Shown here in pieces: positions 1-11,342 of a stretch of 48,879 nt of DNA. Position 1 is the first letter of the stretch. Each line of letters opens with the position of its first letter. The stretch covers positions 61,584,024 through 61,632,902 of the forward strand of contig CM031615.1 in the NCBI GenBank assembly GCA_018398815.1, read 5' to 3'. The notes beneath the pieces were generated by a model, which was not told the DNA's origin, did no database searches, and saw only the letters and a program-made list of their open reading frames with translations. A program made the translations under genes and the position numbers. The DNA is from Conus ventricosus. Its lineage: Eukaryota; Mollusca; Gastropoda; Neogastropoda; Conidae.

Positions 1-355
1 AGTGGTTTGTGTCACACACTGATGACTGAAAGTTTTTGAGTTTGAATCTCATTGATAGGCCTAAATTACTATAGATGTAAGATTTTTTGAACTCTTATGT
101 CAAATGTGTACATTACTCAAATGCACAGGCAGAAACTACCCTGCCTGTGTCTACATCTCCGGGCCTAATTTGTGCTTAGACCATGGTTCAAGAAGAGAAG
201 GCATACATTAGCGCCTTGTCATGGAATGAGACTTCATCATCAAGACATCATAATTATCGTTTTGATATCCCATCAATGATCATTTTTCATGCTCCTATTC
301 CATAGCTTAGCATTCCAGGGTGAGAAATATGGGCTAGCACACACCAGCATCCTGA
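1..355. other. non-coding flank, no gene seen
   Basis: AT-rich single-copy-looking sequence leading into the satellite array. No open frame of meaningful length and no recognisable element. Confidence 0.5.
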
Positions 356-1148
356 AAAGGCATTGTATGTAGCACTGAGTGGCGCTGTAGTTCATTGATA
401 AGACCAGCAAAGACATTGCATGTAGCACTGAGTGGCGCTGTAGTTCAGTACTAAGACCAGCAAAGACATTGTATGTAGCACTGAGTGGCGCAGTAGTTCA
501 GTACTAAGACCAGCAAAGGCATTGTATGTAGCACTGAGTGGCGCTGTAGTTCAATGCTAAGACCAACAAAGACATTGCATGTAGCACTGAGTGGCGCAGT
601 AGTATCAGTACTAAGACCAGCAAAGACATTGTGTGTAGCGCTGAGTGGTGTTCAGGTTCAGTACTAAGACCAGCAAAGACATTGCATGTAGCATTGAGTG
701 GCGCTGTGGTTCAGTGCTAAGACCAGCAAAGACATTGCGTGTAGCACTGAGTGGCGCTGTAGTTCAATGCTAAACTAGCAAAGACATTGCGTGTAGCACT
801 GAGTGGCGCTGTAGTTCATTGATAAGACCAGCAAAGACATTGCATGTAGCACTGAGTGGCGCTGTGGTTCAGTGCTAAGACCAGCAAAGACATTGCATGT
901 AGCACTGAGTGGCGCAGTAGTTCAGTGCTAAGACCAGCAAAGACATTGCATGTAGCGCTGAGTGGCGCAGTAGTTCAGTGCTAAGACCAGCAAAGACATT
1001 GCATGTAGTGCTGAGTGGTGTTCCGGTTCAATACTAAAACCAGCAAAGACATTGCATGTAGCGCTGAGTGGTGTTCCGGTTCAATACTAAAACCAGCAAA
1101 GACATTGCATGTAGCACTGAGTGGCGCTGTGGTGCAGTGCTAAGACCA
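356..1148. repeat. 53-bp satellite array, about 15 units
   Basis: A unit beginning GCAAAGACATTGCATGTAGC and continuing through ACTGAGTGGCGCTGTAGTTC and a CTAAGACCA end recurs head to tail with a period of about 53 bp. Units differ by point changes (GCTG versus GCAG, CACTGAG versus CGCTGAG). Two adjacent units near 1005-1105 share a GTGTTCCGGTTCAATACTAAAACC-like variant, which suggests local unit duplication. Translations across it are artefacts of the repeat. Confidence 0.93.
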
Positions 1149-2210
1149 CAACTCCTCGCTTTGAACTTGGCACAAAACAAAACAATTTCGTTTTCCTATT
1201 TGGTTTCCATACGTTCATTACATACAAGGCTTAATGTGACTAAATCAGTGTCACCAATATTGAAACCAACCAGCAAAATTCATACATATCGACATTGTTC
1301 AGCTGAACCTTGTCGGTTGAGTAAAGTTTATTCATAATACATTTTAAACTGAGGGTACAAGGAATGAAAGAAAAGATCCCTCCCTTCGTGACGAAGTGTC
1401 CAGACCTGTTCTTCACAGGATATAAACATTCGATAACTCACACCACCTTTTGTATGTGTGTATAGAAGCATGTGACTTTAGCAAACCCACTGCAGTTCCG
1501 ATTTGGTACAGAAGTGTTCGAATGCTCTGGATAAACACCATTACGGACAGAGCGATGCTGAATACCTCTTAATGCCAACGGGCGTCGAATTCATTCGACT
1601 ACAACAAAGAGTGCCATTCCTGTTCAGAGCAAACCAGAATATTTCGCTCGAAAACTCGCCTGTAAAAATTGATCGATGCATTCTCTCTGCCTTCAGAACA
1701 AATCCAACTCTGAAAGTGGTCAAAGCATTTCCAGTTTTACATATGCACGTGGTGTGTGTGTGTGGCATACGGACATCGAGATATACACCGACGCGACTCT
1801 CGAGGTCGGCAGGGCGATAAGCCACGTGACTGGAGAGACAGACAACCCGGAGACACAGTGTCGGACGGTGTTCTTGTGGGATTAACATGTCAAGGGTGGG
1901 ATGAGGGATATGGCTGTCAGCCAGAAGGGAGATGGGGATTTAAGATGTGAGGGAGGATGGGTTTCCCTGGTTGATGTTGTCATACAGGGCGGTAAATGGG
2001 GGGTGCCCTGCGTCTTGTTTGATGGACAACACCCGGGAGAAAGAGGAGGTGAAATTGCTGTGGGTTCTGACCGGGAAAAGAAAAGAGATGAAGGAGACGG
2101 GAGTAAGAGGGGCAAAGGTTGGCAGAGAGGTCCGAGACAGGAATACATGCACAGACAGATGTAGAACTATACATGCGAGTTCTTTCTGTCACTGCTCAGC
2201 TTTGTGACAG
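1149..2210. other. intergenic, no gene seen
   Basis: Mixed-composition sequence. Short open frames on both strands overlap one another and none resembles a known domain. Nothing else supported. Confidence 0.5.
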
Positions 2211-2212
2211 GG

Positions 2213-2213
2213 G

Positions 2214-2286
<73 letters not shown>

Positions 2287-2293
2287 CTCTCTT
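2213..2293. repeat. (CT)n microsatellite on the 5' side of the LINE
   Basis: An almost pure CT tract interrupted by a few CC steps. It ends directly where the LINE coding sequence begins, and a similar tract follows the LINE 3' end, so the LINE looks embedded in CT repeats. Confidence 0.95.
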
Positions 2294-4231
2294 GCGACGT
2301 GAATAATCCTAACAATTATAGAGGAATTTCTTTAAGTGACACGAGCAGCAAATTGTACAGTACTATCATCAGTCACTTTCTTTAAGTGACACGAGCAGCA
2401 AATTGTACAGTACTATCATCAATCATAGGCTGCAGGGATGGATTGAAGAAATAATATAACGGCGAATATCAGGCAGGATTTAAACGCAATTATTCAACAG
2501 TTGACCATATGTTTACTTTGATGGCCTTTGTGCAAAAACAGTTTTCTTTAAATCGTAAGTTATATGTAGCTTTTATAGACTTTGAAAAGGCATTCGATTC
2601 AGTGAACAGAACTCTTCTCTGGCCTATTCTGTTAAAAGCTGGCGTTCATGGTAAGCTGCTTAAGTGTATAATAAGCATGTATTCCTGTGTAAAAGCTAAA
2701 GTACGGTGTGGGGGTAACATGACTGATTATATTCAATGTACATCAGGTGTAAAACAAGGGGATGTGTGTAGTCCTGTTTTATTTTCTCTTTTTATTAACG
2801 AGTTGACTTTAGAAGTTGTTAAAACTGGAAAACATGGTGCACAATTTACCTGTGTATATTCTAGAATTGTTTATACTTCTTTTGGCTGACGATGTTGTTT
2901 TGATGTCTGAAACTGTTATAGGCTTGCAGACTCAACTAAATAGTCTGTTCCGATCTGCAACTTCACTCCAGTTAAAAGTTAACATGTCAAAAAGCAACAT
3001 TATCGTGTTTAGAAAGGGTGGTATTTAGGAATTAGAGAAAAGTGGACTTACAATGGAGTGGTGATGCCTGTAGTTAACGTATATAAATATTTGGGAATAT
3101 ATTTTTCAACAAAATTAAGCTTCACTTGTGCATGTAAAGATCTTGCAAGTAGAGCCAAGCGTGCATTACTCTGCATTATGCAACAGCTATCAAAATTAGA
3201 AAACACATCTTTAAAATTATTTATGAAATTGTTTGACTCTCAAGTACAGCCCATCGCACTGTATGGAGCTGAACTTTGGGGCCTTTATGATTCAGCTGCT
3301 TGTTGTGAAAATGTTCATTTATTTGCGCTGAAGAAGTTTTTACGAGTGAGCATGCGAACACCTAACGATTTAATCTATGGCGAAGTAAACAGATATCCAA
3401 TATATTTGAATTCTGCTATCAAGTGTATACGTTATTGGCTAAAAATAACACAAATGGAAATCTCAAGGTTGCCAAGGAAAGCATATAATATGTTATATGA
3501 TTTGGATGCGAGAGGAAGAGTAAATTGGGTTTCAAATGTGAGGGTTAGATTGTATGAACTTGGTTTTGGTTTCGTGTGGTTACAACAGGGTGTCGGAAAT
3601 ATGAATGATTTCCTTCGGATATTTCGGAATAGACTAATCGATTGCAGATGGCAAGAATGGTCATGTCATATTCAAGAAAGCGACCGTTTTGCTTTTTACA
3701 GACAGTTCAGAAGTGTGCATTGTGTTCCATCGTATCTATCAATTAAAATGGACAATCATTTAAGGTATATTATGACAAAGTTCAGATTAGGTATTTCTGA
3801 AATTTTTGTTCATTATTATCGTTACAGGAAGCATAGCAAATGTGATCTTCTCTGTCCGTTGTGTAAAAATGCCGAAGAAAATGAGGTCCACTTTGTGTTC
3901 TGCTGTCCTATTTTGAATGATCTGAGGAATCAATTGATTGATCAAAAATATTCTAAGCATCCTTCTTTATTTCGACTCTCATTACTCATGGCATCCACAA
4001 ACGAAGCCACCATAAAACGTTTTGCTGTTTTCTTGTACAAGGCGTTTAGGATTAGAAGTATAGTATGCAGTTAAGAATTAATTGTTGTGTACTGTTTGAT
4101 ACTGTTGCACTTTGATGAATATTTGATTTATTTGTTCCTGTTTCTTTTTCGAAAAGATTTGTTCACATTACCCCCTTCATTATGGGCTAGGGCCTATATG
4201 AATAAAACATCCGTATCCGTATCCGTATCCG

Positions 4232-4235
<4 letters not shown>
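2294..4235 (+). mobile_element. 5'-truncated non-LTR retrotransposon (LINE)
   Basis: Carries reverse transcriptase and C-terminal cysteine-rich coding sequence, then a 3' UTR with AATAAA (4201-4206) and a tail of ATCCGT hexamers (4207-4235). There is no 5' UTR, endonuclease or ORF1, so the copy is 5'-truncated, as target-primed reverse transcription commonly gives. Both ends abut (CT)n. A homologous 3' end lies on the minus strand at 7183-7284. Family not assigned; the RT motifs and CxxC...HFxFxCP tail are common in aquatic invertebrate LINEs. Confidence 0.88.
2298..4074 (+). pseudogene. LINE ORF2 fragment: reverse transcriptase and Cys-rich C terminus
   Basis: Reverse transcriptase segments read in three blocks. 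The first has NNYRGISLSD; 2509-2889 has FIDFEKAFDS (first catalytic Asp region) and SGVKQGDVCSPVLFSLFINE; 2816-3028 has LADDVVLMSE (catalytic Asp-Asp pair, usually FADD/YADD). 3058-4074 is an intact 338-residue block with the thumb/connection region and near its end a zinc-type pattern, CDLLCPLCKNAEENEVHFVF, followed by CCP. Breaks: a 50-bp tandem duplication (2327-2376 and 2377-2426) shifts frame, there is a stop near 2456, a frameshift near 2875, and a stop at 3026-3028. The endonuclease is absent. Non-functional. Confidence 0.88.

Positions 4236-4279
<44 letters not shown>
4236..4279. repeat. (CT)n microsatellite on the 3' side of the LINE
   Basis: Pure CT dinucleotide run joined directly to the LINE's ATCCGT hexamer tail. 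Confidence 0.95.
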
Positions 4280-4280
<1 letters not shown>

Positions 4281-4319
4281 TCAGCCCCCACCCCTCTCTC
4301 ACTTGTATCAGAAACTACA

Positions 4320-4512
4320 CTGATACCACTACAACTACAACATTGTAAGAGTCTCCTACGTCAACGCTCAGGCGAATTGCTCCAGTGGAACTTGCTGTCG
4401 GCCAACACGCGATGCTGAGCCACAAAAAAACGGTAGTGCTGGGTCTTAGTGGAATCGAACCGGACAACCTCTCACTGCCGTGTGGTGCTCTGACACTGAA
4501 ACCACTGTGCAC
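4320..4512 (-). repeat. tRNA-derived SINE-like unit
   Basis: On the minus strand the head resembles an RNA polymerase III promoter: an A-box-like AGTGGTTTCAGTGTCAGAGC, then about 30 nt on a B-box GGTTCGATTCC (complement of 4451-4461). It is followed by an unrelated body and a TTGTAGTTGTAG-type tail near 4320-4345. This tRNA head, body and short simple tail is the usual SINE architecture. Family not identified. Confidence 0.55.
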
Positions 4513-5047
4513 TTGTTCAAGGGAGACCAGTCCCATTGTCTGAACTGACACGACGCATCAGCCTGTCTGCGCCTACTTACCGCGTTCACCAATGTGCAGC
4601 AAGTGCTTGGGCTTCCATGCACCCTGCGGTCGTCTGAGCCATGAAGAACGTAGCGTAATGAAAGTAGTCCGGTGCAGCTGTGTCTCACCACTGCTGAAAG
4701 CAATGTCCACAGCGATAGCATATATATATATATGAATATATGTATAGATAGATAGATAGATAGACATATAGATGTATATACATTTTTTTCCTCTCTGTCC
4801 TAAGGAGGGATTACAGTGGTTCCTGTATGCTGCCATGGAAGGGTTGAATATCTTATGATATATTTCCTTGATTATTCGTTCTCATTTTCTGTATTCCCCC
4901 ACTACCCCCCCCCCCCCCCCCCCGCCCCCCCCCTCCCCCCTCTCCCTTTGTTTTTGTTGTTGTTGAAATCTTTGCCAAGTCATTAATGGAATGACAGAGG
5001 AATTGTCAGCCAGCACTTGTTTCACCCTACTACTAAAATGTTCAACG
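4513..5047. other. intergenic with simple repeats, no gene seen
   Basis: Contains an AT/GATA tract (about 4722-4770) and a C-rich homopolymer block (4907-4947). The rest shows no coding or element signal. Confidence 0.5.
4907..4947. repeat. poly-C tract
   Basis: Runs of C broken by a single G and T. The complementary strand has several G runs and could form a quadruplex; length in the assembly is unreliable. Confidence 0.85.
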
Positions 5048-5051
5048 TTAG

Positions 5052-5299
5052 ATATAGATAGATAGATAGATAGATAGATTAGATAGATATGTGGATAGAA
5101 AGGTAGGTAGGAAGAAAGATAGATATAAAGATAGGTAGACAGATGGATAGAAAATAGATAGAATGATAGAGAGATAGAGATATATAGATAAATAGATAGA
5201 AAGAGAGATGAATAGGCAGATAGATAGATTGATTGGCAGGTAGATAGATAGGTAGGTGGATAGAGAGACAGACAGAAAGGCAGGCAGATAGATAGACAA
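5052..5299. repeat. degenerate (GATA)n microsatellite
   Basis: GATA/GATAGATA units with many point variants (GGTA, GACA, GAAA). The long minus-strand open frame here is only the repeat read as Ser-Ile-Tyr-Leu. Confidence 0.93.
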
Positions 5300-6030
5300 T
5301 GGGTTAGGCCGCGCGCTTTATCACACTCAGTTCACTCCCTTGCCACTGGTCCTGGCAATCGGCGATCGCTGAGTGTTCGCCAGCTGCGTGACCCTTACTC
5401 CCTCTGGCTCCTGAGTCCCCTTACTGTCGCTGATCTCCCCAGCTGTGGCTCGTCCCAGACCCCATCAGCTCTGGGGGAAGAAACGTCAAGCAGGGGGAGA
5501 CCGGCGTGGAGATCTGTTGCAAGATACGTCACGATGACAGACGCTTCCGATCAAAGCGGCGATACAGCCGTCTACACGACATGGCGGGGGACGATGGGAG
5601 AGTTCGGAGGGGGGGGGGGGGGGGGGGGGGGGAGGGGGGGAACCGACCAGACATGAACCACTCAAGGAGAAGGGAAGAGGATAGGCGGGGGAGGGGGGGG
5701 GGGGATACGGCAAGGAGATGGGTGTGGGGTGGGCAGTAGGAAATGGTAGTGGGATAATGGGATAGTAAAACCTACAGCTGCTCCAGATTTGTGTTCTATT
5801 TTCTTCAAAACTTGGGAAAGAGCTGGTTGTGATTCTGTCTGGCTGCCATCCCGTAGACCTGTGCATGCAAACCTCTGGGTGACGCTCGGATCCGTTCATC
5901 CAAGGGGGATATTGTCACTGAGCCCCAATACTGCCAGGTCTTAACACCTATGTGCCTGCACGTGACAGTCAACTACACGACAGAGATGGAAGAAATGATG
6001 TTGTGCTCAACTCTGTTAGTTCTGGGCCGT
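5300..6030. other. intergenic, no gene seen
   Basis: GC-richer sequence with poly-G blocks at about 5609-5639 and 5692-5703. Open frames on both strands are low-complexity Gly/Arg or Pro runs from those blocks. Confidence 0.45.
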
Positions 6031-6034
6031 ATTG

Positions 6035-6112
6035 ATAGTGTAAGGTAAGGTAAGGTAATGTTGCTTTCAGCCCAGTCGACCGCGAGGACCTTTTAAGGGC
6101 TATCATCACGTT
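6035..6112 (-). repeat. possible retroposon 3' tail with (ACCTT)n
   Basis: Read on the minus strand, a short body ending GGGCTGAAAGCAACATTACC runs into repeated ACCTT units (6038-6058). A unique segment ending in a 5-bp repeat is typical of LINE or SINE 3' ends. Only the tail is visible, so no family is assigned. Confidence 0.35.
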
Positions 6113-7079
6113 GAAGTCAACACACAAGCCATTAAAAAAAATAATTCATACAACTCTTTAAAATACACCTCCTAAAAACATGCCCGACACTTAGCCACAC
6201 TCAGCTTTTTTCCTAACACAGGCCTGATGCCGCTGCCCACAGGAAGTAATAATGGTCGTCATGATGGTAACCCACTGGAGGCGACACTGCCATGCTTCTG
6301 AATCAAGCCAGTAGTGTTCTGTTGCCTGTTTTGATTCAACGCACACAGCACACCACCTGCTAAGCCCCGTTACTGGCGCCAATGAGTACCTAGTCGCAGA
6401 ACCAATTTCAGTGAGTGTTTCCGTTTAGAGGCCGCCGCCACTCTATTCTAATCTGGCCCTTATGTTTCATTTTATGTTAAATATCTCACATAAAGTTTTT
6501 TTTTAAAACAAAGTAAAGCCAGGGATAATCACTTCGTGCCAAACTGAATGCAAGAACAGTCTTACATGTCAAACAATGATGTTGACATTTCTTTAAAACT
6601 AAGGCTGACTCAAGTTTTCAAATTGAACCGATCACAAATTCATTCCTCAGGATAAAGAAAGAAACATCAGTTAAGAACATCTCTTACAGCTCTGTTCCAA
6701 TAAAATCCAATTAATGTTTACTTCTCTAAAAGACACAACCCCCCCCCCCCCCCCCCCCGCCCCCCAAATTGCCTCACGCAGAGCACTTACAAACGGGCCA
6801 TTAATTAGTCAGCTCGTGAGACAAAAAAGCGCTCGTCTACAGGCCATGTCATGAAGATTTTCCAACCAACGCTGACGTCAGTGTCTTCCCCGTCCGCTTC
6901 TTCCTCCTTCCGGTGGCAAATGGTCCGGCTTCCTGGAACAGCTGGCTTTCCCGTGCGTCGCCACAGGCCACGATCCCTGGAGGGACATTTTTAAACATGC
7001 ACCCCAACTGCTCTTTTCCCTCCTGTTGACACGACATGTTTGCCATAGAATTGCTGACTAGTGCAGAGAGACAGAGAAC
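6113..7079. other. intergenic, no gene seen
   Basis: No convincing coding sequence. Contains a poly-C tract at 6739-6765. Confidence 0.45.
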
Positions 7080-7085
7080 GCGCGC

Positions 7086-7181
<96 letters not shown>
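7079..7181. repeat. compound (CG)n(GT)n(GA)n microsatellite
   Basis: Three dinucleotide tracts in series. The GA part ends exactly at the 3' end of the minus-strand LINE fragment. Confidence 0.95.
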
Positions 7182-7183
<2 letters not shown>

Positions 7184-7278
7184 CGGATGGTTTATTCACA
7201 TAGGCCTAGGCCCCTTATGAAGGGGTATGGAAATAATACATTGGAAACAAAACTATGCGACATGTAACAAAGTATATC

Positions 7279-7284
<6 letters not shown>
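7182..7284 (-). mobile_element. LINE 3'-end fragment, same family as 2294-4235
   Basis: The minus strand reads CCTATGTGAATAAACCATCC then GAATCTCTCTC, matching the end of the LINE at about 4165-4240 (CCTATATGAATAAAACATCC, then ATCCGTATC repeats and CT). Only about 100 bp of 3' UTR survives. Both sides are GA tracts on the plus strand, that is CT in the LINE sense direction, the same setting as the longer copy. Confidence 0.72.
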
Positions 7285-7321
<37 letters not shown>

Positions 7322-7331
7322 AGAGAGAGAC
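7285..7331. repeat. (GA)n microsatellite
   Basis: GA tract with one AAGA interruption, flanking the 5' side of the LINE fragment in its sense direction. Confidence 0.93.
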
Positions 7332-7930
7332 TTGTTTTCCGCTGATACTTAGACGTTAAATAAGGTTAAGGGCAAGAACCACTATTTACCTGAAATAAGA
7401 TTAAGAGCAAGAACCACAGACACATATTTTACCAGTTTATTAGCTGCTGGTTCTTCGTGTATTTTTCTGGACCTGTGTTTGATTACATTTTGTCCTACGA
7501 CCACTGTCATCATTATTCGACGTCAGGAAACAAGTCACACGATACCTGTCCTCAACAGGCTGAGTGTGTTTTAAAGCGTATGCTGCGCATTGGTATGTGT
7601 AGTTCAATAAAGTTCTCACGCTGTCTTTGCCTGTCAAAAGCTTGTACTTAAACGCGCGCGCGCGCGTGTGTGTGTGTGCGTGCGTGCGTGCGCGCGTACG
7701 TGCGTGTGTGTGTTTAGTCTTACATGTGATTTATTCAACCTCTGTCCTAAGAAACATTGAAGCTTGTTAGATTTTGTCTTCAGTAATACCACATCATAGA
7801 GAAAAGATTAGCGTCTTAGTTTTTGGTGAATTCGCATTTGACGAACAGGAGTTCGTTTGCCTGGCAACAGACGTACGTTTTGCGAAAGGGAGTTTTGTTG
7901 AATGCCGTAAATGTTGTCTTCATAATTATC
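7332..7930. other. intergenic, no gene seen
   Basis: Contains two imperfect copies of a phrase with TAAG..CAAGAACCAC (about 7360-7425) and a CG/TG tract at 7653-7713. Short open frames here have no recognisable content. Confidence 0.45.
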
Positions 7931-7940
7931 TTCATGGGTT

Positions 7941-8070
7941 ACATGTTTGGTTTAGTGGCAGATCACTGGGTTCGCGGTCAGACGTTGCGCGTTCGATTCC
8001 TCCATGCCCCAACATAAAAATAGCCCTCGTGGCCGCTGCTCGTAACGTGTTGAGTTGTGATGGTGTCAGT
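7941..8070 (+). repeat. tRNA-derived SINE-like unit
   Basis: A-box-like TGGTTTAGTGGCAGATCA (7948-7965) and B-box GCGTTCGATTCC (7989-8000) are spaced as in a tRNA gene and followed by a non-tRNA body with GTTGTGATGGTGTCAGTG. The cloverleaf is not complete, so a SINE or tRNA relic fits better than a functional tRNA. Confidence 0.5.
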
Positions 8071-8581
8071 GTCGTGTCAGAGAGACCCTCCTCCTACAAC
8101 CCTCCTGATAATGTTACACCACCATTACCACCACCACTATTCGCACCACTCCGCTTCGTATCCCTCTAGCAAATGAAGATGATAGTGTCCTAATTCATAA
8201 AGCAGGAGCGGAGATTGGGGGTATGAAAGGAAGCGAGCGAGGGAAAAGGAGAGAAGTGTATCAAAACGATGGTACAGTGAGCGGATGGGCCGCTTCAATC
8301 TTGATTTCAGTGTCTGGGGAGCGGGTGATGAATAGGTCTGCTCCGCCTCACGTCTCAGGAAGTGGAATGGAAAGGCCACAACCCCGTTCGACTGCGAGCC
8401 AGTCCAAGGTGGTCGAAGAGTTTTCCTTTGTTGTGTTTTTTTTCATCTGGGATTGTTGTATGGGCAGAATCCATAGGCCTCCTTTCAAATCTTCTTTGTC
8501 ATCTTGTTGTGTGTCATGATCATGAAGTGCAGCTTCAAGTTCTGCCATGCCGTGCAATCTGTCATTTTTTACAATGCTGGG

Positions 8582-8585
<4 letters not shown>
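8071..8585. other. intergenic, no gene seen
   Basis: Mixed sequence with overlapping unrelated open frames and nothing recognisable. Confidence 0.4.
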
Positions 8586-8633
<48 letters not shown>

Positions 8634-8686
8634 TCTTCTCTCTCTCTCTCTAATTTACGTTGACGTCACAATACTCCTCTCCTCTC

Positions 8687-8751
<65 letters not shown>
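8586..8751. repeat. (CT)n microsatellite, two blocks
   Basis: CT blocks at 8586-8651 and about 8675-8751 separated by a short spacer containing TTGACGTCA. Confidence 0.95.
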
Positions 8752-8754
<3 letters not shown>

Positions 8755-9630
8755 ACGACGTCAAGTCTGTAAACAAATAAACAAGAAGAGGTGGAAGAGT
8801 AGGGATGGAAAGAGGGAAAGATAGAGAGGGAGAGAGACGGAGAGACAGAGAAAGGCTTAAGTCAGGATTAGGGTTCATGTAAGGGTCTGGTTTTCAGTCT
8901 GGGAGATCTTCCTCGAAAGCCTAGATTCAGCACAATCTCTGATTCTGTGATACGCCTAAATGGCAGCTTTCAAATTTCCTCATTTTGTTTTCCGTTACTG
9001 GTGCTTAAAACCAAGTTATTCAACATAAGATTTTTCTTCTTTTGCCTGTGGGTGCAAACGTCAGTCTGTATGCTGGATAATCTGCTGAAAATGAATTCCA
9101 GCGTGCACACTCATTCTGCCAGTGTGCATGGTCTGATACGAAGACAACTCGCCGGCTTTATCTAAAGACACAAAGTGACGTGTTCAAGATGTGCAGTGCC
9201 GACTGAAAAGCGCCATCTCAAAGAGAAGCGTAACAAGAGCAGCAGAAATACAGAACGGTGGAAAGTCCAGAAAATGGCTGCGGTAATGCAAGCAGTGTCA
9301 AAAGTATCGGGTCCCCGTACAACTAACCACTGAACAATGCCAGACGTTTCTAGCCAACAGTACAAAGATGCAACAGGCTTTTGTCGATTAGGTCTCGTGG
9401 ACAAAGCCCTCTGCTTTGCCCCCCGTCCATTTCCCTTAGCAGCTGGGTGTTTCTTTTCTTGTCAGCTTGGTCCGTTTTGCGGCCGCACATCACGCCATTT
9501 GGCCATCCCGGGCTATTAAGTCTTTTACGTGACGATTTCCGATAGTCTTCAGGCGGCGCTTAACCGGCAAGAGGGGCATTTGCCTGGCAACATCTTTCCC
9601 GGCAGTGACATGTCTTCTACTGCTGTGTCT
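8752..9630. other. intergenic, no gene seen
   Basis: No supported gene or element. Short open frames on both strands overlap without recognisable motifs. Confidence 0.4.
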
Positions 9631-9632
9631 GT

Positions 9633-9664
<32 letters not shown>

Positions 9665-9677
9665 TCCTCCTCCTCTC

Positions 9678-9718
<41 letters not shown>

Positions 9719-9803
9719 TCTGCTCTCTTCTTCTCCTTCTCTCTTCTCTTCTGCTCTCTTCTTCTTCCCTCTCTCTTCTCTCCTTCTCTCCCTTCTCTCT
9801 CCT

Positions 9804-9880
<77 letters not shown>

Positions 9881-9882
9881 TT
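9631..9882. repeat. (CT)n / (CTTCT)n low-complexity tract
   Basis: Long pyrimidine-only stretch mixing CT, CTT and CCT steps. The Arg/Glu-rich and Ser/Leu-rich frames across it are repeat artefacts. Confidence 0.95.
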
Positions 9883-11275
9883 CCCCAATTCCACCGCTTC
9901 TCCATGTTTCATTTAAGCTAACTCTTATGCATGAGTTTAGCTATGACAAACAAAGATGGTTTTTGCCTAAGATGTCAGATCTTGATTCAAAAAGGTTTTG
10001 TTCAGTTCCGTGTTGTGTTTATCTCCTGTTTTTACTCCTTCCAATGACACTGTGGCTTTCAGTTGCGTGAGTGTTGTCTACTTGAGAAAAAAAACCCAGC
10101 TTAAACCCCAGGGTAGTATTCGAAAAACAAAAAAAATTGAAATCATCTTTTATTCACCTGCTCACTGCCCATGTCAAACCTGTGGTGAAGGAAGATGGAT
10201 GAGGAAGAGGGGTCTGACGGAAAGTGGTGTGGAAAGGAGAGGGAGGGATGGTGGACAACGATTAAAGAAAGAACTACATCAGTTAAGCTGAACATTTCAT
10301 GGTTCAACAAAGCAGAACAAAAAACTAAACAACAACCTACAAATCTAACGTAAGATTAATATCAACGAGAAACAAACGCTGATGTGTATTTTGAAAAAAA
10401 GACTGGCGATGGGGAGTGATGCATGGGACGGGAGGGGTGGGTGGGGGTGGGGGGGGGGCGGGGGGAAACGTTAAGTCGCTTGGATGGAGACGAGGGAACA
10501 GAGAAAGGAAACTGACATGACACATGATAGTGCGGTTACCTCTTGATCTTTTTCCACGCTAATGGCAGGCTGTCAGTTATCCGATGGTGCTTCGGGTTCC
10601 TTCCTCCTGGTAACAGTAGAGTGTTCTTCCAGCGTCTTGTGCTGTGAGCGGCTGTTATGATTGTATCGGTATTATTTTTTTTTATCTTCATGTTTCCACT
10701 TGGGATTACCATCTGATTTTGTGAACTTCATGAAATTACTGAAACAGATGGAGGCTATAAACAAACAAACAAAATGATAAGAGTGAGTCCATTTAGATGG
10801 AAAACACAGACATGTTGGTGTGCGTCTTGTATGCTAAGGAAATGCTCAAAATATTGGTCAAGTCTAATAGAATCAGATCAGAAGTAAGTACACACTGACT
10901 CAATACAGAGCATCTTGATATATGTTTCTTTGGAGGCCCTTCCTTAACAAATTATGAGAGAGCTGAAATAGTAATGCACAATGAAATGGAAAACAAAGTC
11001 ACATAGCTTGCATCTTCATCATTGTACATTGGACGTTTTAGAACCGTACCCAAGGTTATTTGTACCAGTGTCTCAGGAATGTGCTTTTATTTCAGCGTCC
11101 ATTCAAAATCACTTGAACTCTGTAATATCTTGGCTATGTTTGTTTGGTTTTGTTTACATTTTCAGTTTCTGTCACATAGGTTTGTGTGAAGATGATGTAC
11201 AGTTCCGTTTGGCTTCCTCTCATTGTGGCCTTTTTTTTCGAACTAAAAGATATGATGTACATGTGTGTGCGTGTA

Positions 11276-11278
<3 letters not shown>
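9883..11278. other. intergenic, no gene seen
   Basis: No coding signal above background. A G-rich patch lies at 10432-10465. The frame at 10981-11343 runs into the GT repeat and has no recognisable domain. Confidence 0.4.
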
Positions 11279-11330
<52 letters not shown>

Positions 11331-11342
11331 TGTGTGTGTGTG
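11279..11342. repeat. (GT)n microsatellite
   Basis: GT run with one GG step, preceded by TGTGCGTGTATGTATG. Confidence 0.95.

Noticed and set aside
356..1148. Possible CRISPR-like array
   Set aside because: The units are contiguous with no unique spacers, the host is eukaryotic, and no cas genes are present. It is a satellite.
1756..2207. Several overlapping 60-90 codon frames
   Set aside because: Competing frames on both strands, no domain, no start context or neighbouring exons.
5048..5299. 83-codon frame rich in Ser, Ile, Tyr, Leu
   Set aside because: Translation of a degenerate GATA repeat.
9490..9921. Arg/Glu-rich and Ser/Leu-rich frames over the CT tract
   Set aside because: Dinucleotide repeat read in different frames; no flanking coding signal.
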